Shown piece after piece: positions 32,497-42,700 of a DNA stretch of 64,000 nucleotides (positions are counted from its first letter, which is position 1; each line of letters opens with the position of its first letter). The notes under the pieces are model-generated. The model searched no databases. It had not been told where the DNA came from and saw only the letters and a program-made list of their open reading frames with translations. Both the position numbers and the translations under genes were made by a program. The DNA comes from Ciona intestinalis (taxonomy: Eukaryota; Chordata; Ascidiacea; Phlebobranchia; Cionidae): NCBI RefSeq assembly GCF_000224145.3, contig NW_004190416.2, forward strand, positions 596,053-660,052. The letters are read 5' to 3'.

Positions 32497-33427
32497 ATAT
32501 ATTTTTTATAATAAAAATGGCCGAGGCAGGAACAAGTTTGATAAACGAAGCGAGTTTTTAAAGTCTTGTAGCTGCCAATTTCACGTGACTATATATGTGG
32601 CTGCGAATTTCATGATTAATCATATTTAAATGTCAAAATAGAACATATAACTCTCTAGCGTTTAAAATCTAATGTTATACGTGTGTTGGTGTGTAGGTAC
32701 AGTATTTAAAAATCATAGAATGTATGCGCTATGATAAAATCCCTTTGATACACCTATATAAATATAATTGGTCATGCGTGTGGGAGAAAGTTACTTTGCA
32801 AGCTATTTCGAAGTGAAATTTAACGCGTTTGTTTTGTGGGTGAAAAACGATAGAGAATTTCTCAATAGCGGATACGTTATAAAACCCAGCCATTCGGTCA
32901 ATAATAGCGTCTTAAATAAAAAAAATAAAAACTTTTACAAGAGTTCATAGCCTATATAAATAGTACTGTGGGGTAAGATAGACCTTTAGCACACAACATT
33001 CATTCAATTATATATCGCTTAGCATAGTTTAATAAAGAAGTTGTATTATTATGCGCTTAGTAAATATCGCCTAGTAAAAGTGCCCTAAACTTAAACTTAA
33101 GAAATTAAAAAATTCGGTCAACACTGAAAAATATTTCGCGTTGTCGACGTCACCTGTGACGTAACAATTTAAGCGTTGCAGAACAGAATGTAAACAATGG
33201 TTGGGAATTTTGCCACGTAAATTCTAGGAACTGTAGCAGAAAATTACCTGTTTCGTTGAAATTAAAAAGCAAGCTAAATATGGGTTGTTTTTAAAACACG
33301 TTCTGGTGTTTTTAGCCAGAATGGGAGCATTTATTAGGACTAGCTTGGTTGGTGTGTCGTTTTCGTTTTCAAGAGTAATAATAAGTGTGTTATTTATAAG
33401 TTTTATGCAGTTTTTATTTAATTTTAT

Positions 33428-33440
33428 GTTGTTTTTTTAG
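33428..33440 (+). promoter_or_regulatory. Candidate trans-splice acceptor upstream of ALG2
   Basis: A T-rich tract ending in AG (TTGTTTTTTTAG) lies 18 bp before the ALG2 start codon, with no convincing donor just upstream. Ascidian mRNAs often receive a spliced leader at such a site; an intron in the 5' UTR is the alternative. Confidence 0.35.
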
Positions 33441-33458
33441 TGTTTAAAAAGTTTCTGT

Positions 33459-36400
33459 ATGTCTTACAATAAAGATTTCACTAAAAACCGAACACCATCA
33501 TCCAAAGTGTATAGTGGTACAGTAAGGACACCAAAGCGTGATCCCACGGTCCCAATCATGCAAGTTGTTTTCTTACACCCTGACCTTGGCATTGGAGGGG
33601 CAGAAAGATTAGTTGTAGATGCAGCATTAGCATTAAAATCAAAAGGACACCGTGTCAGCTTCATCACAGCCCACCATGATAGAAACCACTGTTTCGATGG
33701 TAAGAAATGCATAAAATGTGCATGACAAAATATTTTACACAAAAATCCCAAAACATTATCATTTAATGTACAGTCGGAATATCCAAATTGTCCAAATTGT
33801 GGGCCATACAGAGAAACAATCACCCACCAAGTAACGGACGTGATTAAAAAAGGAGGCACGAGGTGTAAGAAACAGAACACTCATGTTATAACTACTGTCA
33901 GTGCCCGGCCACGCAATAGTAAATAAGTTCCATATTACATTCATTCTTAATTGTTCTGATTCTGTTCTGATTTTCAACCTACAACATTCGTCCATTTATA
34001 TTCTTGGCATTAATAAATCATGGAACCAAACTTTCTATTTGACAGAAACCAAAGACGGAACTTTCTCAGTCAATGTGGCGGGTGACTGGCTACCAAGAAA
34101 GATCATGGGCGGCTTCTATGCACTGTGTGCTTATATTAGGATGATATATATCGCGTTCTATCTCATATTTGCTTCAAGTTTCAAACCAGACGTTGTATTC
34201 TGTGACCAGATATCTGTGTGCATTCCAGTATTAAGGTGATTCATAAATATGAAACTTGTAATGTGTGGGTTTTTGTCTAGTATTGTAAGGAAAACATGAT
34301 AAAAAAAATCTTTAAAATAATAAAATAAAAGCTCACAATTGTAACTTTAACCATGATTTTTACAATTATATATGTTTTTACTCCCCACAGATTGTTCAGC
34401 AGGGCAAAAGTCGTATTTTATTGCCATTTCCCTGACAAATTATTGACAAAACGCGAAACTTTTTTAAAATCTTTGTATCGTAAACCGATAGACTGGTTAG
34501 AAGAACGTACAACAGGGTTGGCTCATTTTGTCCTCGTTAACAGCCATTTTACGGGTAATATATTATTTCTATTCTGTTACTTCTGCTACCAGGCATAATG
34601 TAAATAATCTTTTAGCAGCTTATCTGGTATAAAAACATGGTGTATTTCCGATTTTCGTCTGCCATTAGGCAAGACATTAATAGGGAAATTATTTCTATGT
34701 TACGAAAAGTGTATAGTGTTTAATGAGTTTTAAGATTGTAACGAAGGAAAAGATTTCATATTGATTATTACAATTAAAAATCTTGTAATGTGTAAAATGT
34801 AGTTTGCCAAGTCACCCATATAGAATAAAACCACATTATCATGTATTGTTGTATTAAGAATGCTGCATTAAATGACATAATAGCTATCTTAGTCCAAAAC
34901 AATGTCCGCATTATAACACGGAGCCTATTTTGAATAGAAACAATCACCTTTATTGTGATGTCATAATCTTCATGCAGCTCGTATGTTCCGAAACGCATTC
35001 CCGTCACTAAAGGAGCTAGAGACCCACGTAGTTCACCCCACGTTAAACTCCGCTGTGTTCGACAAAGCGATGAACAATCCACGTCGACTCAACAACGCTA
35101 TACTGCCATCTAGTGCTAAACATGTCTTCCTCTCAATCAATCGTTACGAGAGAAAAAAGAATTTGAGGCTTGCTATTGATGCTCTTGGTATATAGTGTTT
35201 CTATGTTGGTATATAGTGTTTCTATGTTGGTATATAGTGTTTATATTGTTGTGTCTTGGTGATATATAGTATTTTTATTTTTGTGTAAAGTTGTATATGG
35301 TTTACATGTCTCTATATCATCTCAGTGAAATAACCATATATTACAGATGCGTTAAGGGATCGAGTATCTCATGAAGATTGGGGGAAGGTTCACTTATTAA
35401 TGGCCGGTGGTTACGATGAGAGGGTGCAAGAAAATGTTCAACATCATAAAGAGTTGGTTCGCCTTATAGGTGGGTTGGCGGGTGGGGCAGTTTATCATCA
35501 TATTGGGGGTATTGTTATAACATGGCTGTTTCATATAGCTTGTATAACAAAATTTGTTTATCTTTGCATGGTGGGGCAGCAAAAGTCATTATAACATGGA
35601 TGTTTTATACAGCTTGTAAAACGTGTAACATAATTTGTTTATGTAACATAATTTCTCATATGATGGGACAAATATGGGTGTTTTGTTCCATACACCTGCG
35701 CCCCCAGTTTAATTTAACCTGTTTGTTTTTATGTTAAACAAATTGATGATTACTTATTCACCCTTGCTTGAGGTTATAACGTTCCGTTTCATACACCTCG
35801 TGCCCCTTTACCAGTTTCTCATTTATAACTTTGTAAAAAAACGGCGCAAAATATTAAACTCTGCAAGTAGCAATATGTTTAGTTTTCCCACTTAATAATT
35901 GAGTTCTGTCGGTCAAAACTAGCAAATATAAATCCAATTCTTTCACCTCAGATTCGTTGAAGCTGGAGAACAAAATCAAATTGCTTCGTTCAGTTCAAAC
36001 TGATCAGAAGATGGCGCTGTTGAGCTCATGCACTGCAGTGTTGTACACACCAAGTAACGAACACTTTGGTATCGTGCCTGTGGAGACAATGTATATGAAG
36101 GTGGTTGTTGTTTGAATATGATATGTTTTGGAGTATTTTGTCGGACCCAGGATGTAGGTTCATTGTTATTTATTGCTTTGTACAATTGAAGGATGTTGTA
36201 CTATTTCACAAAACATTTGAATAAAAGCAGTCTTAACAAAAATCAAACATTGTGAAAACAAAAGATTAATCGTCCAAACTTTTAAGTGTTCAATTTCAAA
36301 TGCCTAATGTCCAGAAAACAACACATTTTTACAAACCTTCCTCCATAGAAACCTGTGATTGGGGTGAACAGTGGTGGTCCCAAAGAAACAATCCTTGATG

Positions 36401-36806
36401 GAGTTACAGGATTTCTATGTGAGGGCTCGGCTGAAAACTTCGCAGACGCCATGTAAGGACATTTTAACTTCTGTAACTTTTGAAAACATGTTTTAATGAA
36501 ACCTTTTATTCATAACGTTCTCTAATATCACTTATTAGAAAAAAAAATCATTACGGACCAGTTTAATCACTTTACCAGTTGGCCACAAACAAAAATTTGA
36601 TTTCTTTTTTTAGACTTTTAGTTTTTTGGTTATGATAGTGAATTTGTATTAATTGTTTGTTTTTCCACCAAAGGCTTCGTTTCATTAAGTCGCCCGACTT
36701 ATCCAAAGAAATGGGAGCAGCGGGACATCAAAGGGTGAAGGACAACTTTGCATTCGAGAAGTTTGCTACGACTTTAAACGGAATAATTCAATCAGTAGCG
36801 ACGTAA
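33459..36806 (+). CDS. ALG2: Alpha-1,3/1,6-mannosyltransferase ALG2
   Basis: Eight exons: 33459-33699, 34046-34235, 34391-34554, 34978-35187, 35347-35469, 35952-36100, 36349-36452, 36674-36806; 437 residues, phases consistent. ALG2 adds the second and third mannose to the dolichol-linked N-glycan precursor on the cytosolic face of the ER. Signatures seen: [17 protein letters not shown] near the N-terminus, AGDWLPR, a hydrophobic stretch near residues 100-125, [35 protein letters not shown], and the GT4-family E-x7-E motif in [11 protein letters not shown] chose the first ATG; a second one at 33558 (MQVVFLHPD) would drop 33 residues, but human ALG2 also has a short N-terminal extension. The donor of exon 4 lies in a 21 bp triplication. 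A TIR element begins 27 bp after the stop. Confidence 0.96.
33815..33930 (+). repeat. SINE 3'-unit in ALG2 intron 1
   Basis: AAGTAACGGACGTGATT, GGCACGAGGTGTAAGAAACAG and GCCCGGCCACGCAATAGTAA follow the ~100 bp unit. Confidence 0.7.
35185..35247 (+). repeat. 21 bp triplication across the ALG2 exon 4 splice donor
   Basis: TTGGTATATAGTGTTTCTATG is present three times in tandem (35185, 35206, 35227). The exon 4 donor (G|GTATAT at 35187/35188) is in the first unit, and each later unit carries the same potential donor. Confidence 0.9.
35500..35835 (-). repeat. SINE 3'-units, several decayed copies in ALG2 intron 5
   Basis: Repeated matches to TTATAACATGG(C/A)TGTTTCATA, TGTTCCATACACCTGCGCC and GTTTCATACACCTCGTGCC. 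Confidence 0.65.
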
Positions 36807-36833
36807 TTTATAGATGTTATTGCAGTGTTGTGT

Positions 36834-37301
36834 CATAGGCGCCAAACTATTATAAACACAGGGGAGGCAGGGGTGGTTGGATTTCCACCCACCAGTAAAC
36901 TATATTACCCCATAACCATGAACACCAAACTTAAACACAAGGAAGGCAAGGGATAGTTGGAAACATAATCTTTTATTAGATTTCTTTTCATTGGTTGTAA
37001 CTTGTAAGGTTAATGCACACTGATTAATGCATTGCGTTGTGTTGTGTTATCAAAAAACATGCAGGCTGCAGCCACATATGCACCATGTCTGCTTTAAAAT
37101 TGTAGTAAACTTTAAATAACATTATATTCTTAGGCAAATGTATCGATACAACCATAAACGCAAGTGGGGGGGGCAGGGATAGTTAGACACACAATCCTGT
37201 GAAACAAATCTAACTTATTGGTTGTAATGTTTCTCGTAAATGCAGTGCAGAAAATATGGGGTAAGCCTGCCCACCCTGCCACCCCAAGTTTGGCGCCTAT
37301 G
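36834..37301. mobile_element. TIR element with 15 bp ends, dimer-like
   Basis: Perfect terminal inverted repeats CATAGGCGCCAAACT and AGTTTGGCGCCTATG enclose 468 bp. The interior repeats a pattern (AAACACAGGGGAGGCAGGGG, AAACGCAAGTGGGGGGGGCA; TTGGTTGTAA; GCAGTGCAGAAAAT), as if two elements were joined. No coding capacity. It sits 27 bp after the ALG2 stop codon, so it probably forms part of that 3' UTR. Confidence 0.85.
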
Positions 37302-37864
37302 TGTGTTATGACTGTAGTTATATGTAGCAGGCAATAAGTGTTTTATATTGATTGTTTTATATGGTTATCATGCAGCACCTTTGGTTCTTATATCTTATTA
37401 ACCGCTGAATCATTTGTTAATTATTCAAAGCTGTTTTGTCGCACCTCAATTTAACACAATTATGAATGGTTGAAGTCTTAGGGTAAGCACACCATGGAAC
37501 CTGGGATTTAAGCCACAGTTGGTCCATTACCCCAACATTGTATATGCACATTCTATTCCATATGGGTGAGGACTTACAGTGGGAGGTGGGATTTGTGTCA
37601 GAGTTGCCCCATTTCCAATTCAACAATTCAAATTTTTTACTGTGTAACTAAATACCCTTAGTTGCCGAATTTAAAAAAAAAGACGAAATGTGGCATTTAA
37701 GCCTATTTGTCCTTTTGATCAATTTGTGAGCAACAAAATAATTCTGCTATTGGTTGATAAAAATAACTATTAAGTAGAATACAGCAACAATGTTATGTGA
37801 TGTTTTGTCTAGCAATATTTACATACCAAGGGATAAAAACGAATATAATTTGTATGACAGTTGT

Positions 37865-38125
37865 TATGACTTAACAGTGTTGTTTCATACACCTCGTGCC
37901 CGCTTACAAGTTACCACGTATGTAACTTATTTATCCTCGCATGGTGGGCAACGACAGTCGATATAACATGGGTGTTCTGTTTCATACACCTCAAGTCTGC
38001 TTATGAGTTATCACGTATGTAGCATACTTATCGCGTGGTGGGGCAACGGCAGTAGTTATAACACGAATGTTTTGTTTTATACACCTCGTGTCTGCTTATG
38101 AATTTCCGCATATGTAACTTTGTGG
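37865..38125 (-). repeat. SINE 3'-units, three tandem copies of ~97 bp
   Basis: TTTCATACACCTC-type cores recur at about 37882, 37980 and 38076. Units share CAAGTTACCACGTATGTAAC and TTATTTATCCTCGCATGGTG. Confidence 0.88.
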
Positions 38126-38689
38126 TGAATAAACCAAATTTAATTCCGTGAACTAAAATATTAAATGAACAAACACCAACCTGATAATGCAACTTCACTC
38201 ATGAAGCTCATCAACCAATTCTCGCACCCTTTTTTAAAATTGCTTATAGAGTAAACCTAACCAACCTAAAGGATCCAGCACCCATACAGTCTGCATTGAA
38301 TGTAAATATGTTTGAAATCCTGCCTATAAAAAATAGTCTTAACTTCCCAATACCCATAACTCATTGTTGTTTTACAACTTTTACAATTCTCTAGTAAAGC
38401 AGTTATAGAAAACGGTTTTATATTTCTTCCAATATTTTTGTTACTACCAAATGGAACGATAAAAGTGAATGAAACATGGACCGTCTTACCCCAAACCCCT
38501 CCTATATTTATTTGATAGCATAAAATATTCTATGAAAATGACCAAATATTTTTATACCCACAAAGACACATATTGTGGGGACCATTATGTTTTAATGTGC
38601 ATGTCATACTACCTGAAGACAGATATTCAGCTTTTACTTGGAGCCTTACATAGTCTTGTATAACTACCATATTGTAACTTGTAAAAATT

Positions 38690-38955
38690 CCAAAGTGTCG
38701 GTCAAATACAACTTCACCAATTTAAAAGTTATTGTTTTGTTGACACTTTGTAAAACTAGCTTTCAAAAATACTGAAGTGTCGGTCAAATACAACTTAACT
38801 TATATAATCACCTGTGAAAAGTGGTGCAACCAATTTAAAGGTTATTGTTTTGTTGACACTTTGTAAAACTAGGTGTCAAAAATACTAAAGTGTCGGTCAA
38901 ATCAACTTAATTTACATAAACATCTGTGAAAAGTGGTGCAACCAATTCAAGGTCA
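38690..38955 (+). repeat. Degenerate tandem repeat (units ~82-113 bp)
   Basis: AAGTGTCGGTCAAAT starts units at 38694, 38776 and 38889; units also share TTATTGTTTTGTTGACACTT and AAAACTAGxTxTCAAAAATAC. Confidence 0.8.
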
Positions 38956-39747
38956 CTGACTCAAAAAGTGCAAAAAACAACAAAGCAATTCTGTGATCAC
39001 AACGTGCATTTATTGAGCAGGCAGTTTACGACCAAACACAATATGTATTGTTGTGTAATAATGACTGTGTCTTGGTCTTCTATTTACATGAGGTAGAATT
39101 TACGAGAATTTTTTAAAATTTTTACAAAAATCGAAAATTGCTGTGATTCAAAAATTGGTTTGATTTTTGAAAATTATTTCTTGATTATTTTTTGAGGTAA
39201 GATCCAATACAACCAGGGACACTTGCTTACTTTAATGGCAAGATAAACAGCTTTGAGGTGACCTTGGAAGGATGGGATCTAAGGTTTTTGCAAAGTAGGT
39301 TTTTGCAATTTCATCCTGTACCGAAAACATAGAAATCTTATTGTGATTCACTTGATGTCGCCAAACACCTTGGCAAAATAACGTATTGGCAGAAAAGTGA
39401 AAAAGAATAAAGTTTGCACCAAAAATAATGAAAAGATAAAATGTAAAAGTGATGAGCATGCAGTGTATAATAAAAAGGTGGGATGGGATAACGGCACACA
39501 TTTCAAATTAAAGCACCATAGAAATCAAATAAAACAGACTTAGGCACTATGCTGATATTGTACAATTGGGGGCGCCAAAGTGCCATGTACCATAGAAAAC
39601 AAATAAATCTAATGAAGAAAACCTCTGGAACAAATAAAATAAAAGATGTTCTACATAAATTATGGGTTGCGTGAAGCGCCACGCCTCTATTTTCTAAATA
39701 ACTTGAAATAAGTGAAGTTGTTCTGTAATCTGTACAAAGATAGAAGT

Positions 39748-42700
39748 TCACACCAAACTTGCTGCAAAATCTGGAAAATAAAACTCTTTGTTAGATAAGA
39801 ATAGTGATTGTTTAAAAACAATAGGCATTATGAACAAATATTTTGGAAAATACTACCATGTAGACCCCGCTGAGACAGTTTATAAACACTCAATAATAGA
39901 GATTCTATTCTATAAGGGTGAGGTCTTCAGTGAGGCACACCTGAGACCTGGGATGTAGGTCTATTACCCCAACACCCAGGGTGCTACCATCTAGACCCCA
40001 CTGAGGCAGTTTCTAGACATTCAATAATAGAGATTCTATTCTATAAGGGTGAGGTCTTCAGTGAGGCTGTAGGTCTATTACCCCAACACCCAGGGTGCTA
40101 CCATCTATACCCCACTGAGGCAGTTTATAGACACTCAATAATAGAGATTCTATTCTATAAGGGTGAGGTCTTCAGTGAGACACACCTGAGACCTGGGATG
40201 TAGGTCTATTACCCCAACACCCAGGGTGCTACCATCTAGACCCCACTGAGACAGTTTATAGACACTCAATAATAGAGATTCTATTCTATAAGGGTGAGGT
40301 CTTTAGTGAGACGCACCTGAGACCTGGGATGTAGGTCTATTACCCCAACACCCAGGGTGCTACCATCTAGACCCCACTGAGACAGTTTATAGACAGTCAA
40401 TAATAGAGATTCTATTCTATAAGGGTGAGGTCTTCAGTGAGGCACACCTGAGACCTCGGATGTAGGTCTATTACCCCAACACCCAGGGTGCTACCATCTA
40501 GACCCCACTGAGACAGTTTATAGACACTCAATAATAGAGATTCTATTCTATAAGGGTGAGGTCTTCAGTGAGGCACACCTGAGACCTCGGATGTAGGTCT
40601 ATTACCCCAACACCCAGGGTGCTACCATCTAGACCCCACTGAGACAGTTTATAGACACTCAATAATAGAGATTCTATTCTATAAGGGTGAGGTCTTCAGT
40701 GAGGCACACCTGAGACCTGGGATGTAGGTCTATTACCCCAACACCCAGGGTGTGACCATCTAGACCCCACAATAATACAACTTAATATACACAAGAAACA
40801 CGCTCACCTGCAAAGCCATTACTTGCATTACTTGCATAATCCATGTTTGGATCAGTAAAGTTGTCCTCAGTCTCAAGTATGCTGTTCTGTAATATAATAA
40901 GAATAATAAAGGTATATATATATATACATAATCTGAATAGCTGAAGTGCCTTGCCCTGCCATGCAAAAATAAACGTTTAAATTTACTCATATTTACCTCT
41001 ATAAAAAAAATAAAGCCTAGGTATTGGAGTAATACACAATGGGGCCCAATCCTTGGTCTTGGCACAACCTTACCCACCTAAGAAAACAATCACCAACAAA
41101 GTTACATACGTGGTAACTTGTTAGCGGGTATGAGGTGTATGAAACAGAACACCTGTGTTATAATGACTGTCGTTGCCTTGCCATGCATGGATAAATAAGT
41201 TAACATCATTATAATTCTCCCAACTAACCAAAGATTCACTTCTTCCTAAACTAACGAGTGTAGCTCGATCATTTGACGCCCTGATCGTCTCATCTTCCCC
41301 CCCATCTTCCTCCATCACCGAGACCCTACTCAATCTACGAGTTAAACTGACGCAACTCATGCGCTGGGATGCACGCTTGTTGTCACCTGTGATGTCATAA
41401 AGGGTAATGTGGTATAATATAATGTGAAATTAATTTTTTGTTTATTTATTGTAGAAAATTATTCGGGGACACAATTTTTAGTTACCACATGGTAACTCAT
41501 AAGTGGGTACGAGGTGTATGAAACAGAACACCTGTGTTATAATGACTGTTGGCCCGCCGTGCAAGGATAAATAAGTTACATACTTGGTAACTCGTAAGTG
41601 GGCATAAGGTGTATAAAATGGAACACCTGTGTTATAACAACTGTCGTTCACACGTCACACGAGGATAACTGAATGTCATTCATTCGCAAAATGTCATAGG
41701 AATCAATATGAATAACCACACATGGAGTAGAAACAGCTGATGTTCAACAAGTTAATTTAATTAAGATGAAGTGTCAGGTAATGTGGCCGCACACATACAA
41801 CTATTATCAAGGGAAACCAGGTTTAGAACTAAAGGTATTTTGTTTTCACGCAAAGTATGTCCCACACTAAGTTATGAAACTGCCATGAGAGGGGGCATAC
41901 AGTAATTTAAAAACAATTTAGCATTGAATGATAAAAACTTGGTAAAACCAGTTAAAGGTTTTTTTTGACATTTTGTAAAACTACCTGTTAAAAATAATGA
42001 AATATCGCTCAAATAAAACTGTACAAATATTGCAAATATTTTAAGTTAAATTTTTGTAAAAATCATTAAAACACTTCAAACACACAATAGAAATATAAAA
42101 AAGATCCAAAAAATAAATTACCTGCGTTAATATCACTTGGTGGCAGTACAGGGGTGTCAGGCCAGTTAGACAGCATATAGTTCAACACTTGTATGTGACG
42201 TTTGAAACCAATGGCTGCTGATAAGTCAATACTGTTGAGGTATCTGGGGTTAGATAGGTGTTTTTATGAGTTGAAGTTACACCTACGGTCATCAAACATA
42301 AGGAAGCTTATTGTTAATATGCAACGTAGATGACATTGTTAAAACACACAAGTAGAGGTTACACCTAGTGTTAGGATACAGTGATTAATGATGTAATCGT
42401 GTAAGATATTATGTTTCTATGTATGGAGGTAATGGTTTTGGGAATTTATACCAAATGTTTTTTTACCAAAAGTAACATTGTTAAAATAAAGTTACATTCA
42501 AAGTCATCTAACATAAAGAACTTCATAGGTTAAAGTGATTATAAGTGTAACTGTATTTTAACAATGTCACCCCAAATTTTACTCTATTGTTAGATATTGG
42601 TAGTCAATTCTATTTTACAAAGTCACTCTTTTTCTGAAACCTTTAATAATTGATGCTTATACATTACATAATATTCTACATTACACGATTACATTAGTAA

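Larger units (their letters stand above)
31966..33440. other. CFAP57-ALG2 intergenic region
   Basis: Contains the CFAP57 poly(A) signal (32048-32053), two adjacent MITEs and a MITE fragment near 32961-33000 (TAGTACTGTGGGGTAAGATAG). A 60-codon frame at 32768-32950 has no recognisable domain. Confidence 0.55.
36807..39747. other. ALG2-Syd-1 convergent intergenic region
   Basis: No exon seen. It holds a TIR element (36834-37301), second-SINE fragments near 37470-37600, tandem SINE units (37865-38125), an element related to the MITE (38360-38500, ends in CCGTCTTACCCC), and a degenerate tandem repeat (38690-38955). A minus-strand AATAAA at 39009-39014 could be the Syd-1 poly(A) signal, 735 bp after its stop. 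Confidence 0.55.

Noticed and set aside
39855-40770. CRISPR-like array of regularly spaced repeats
   Set aside because: Units are contiguous 131 bp repeats without unique spacers, in a eukaryotic intron, and derive from a SINE.
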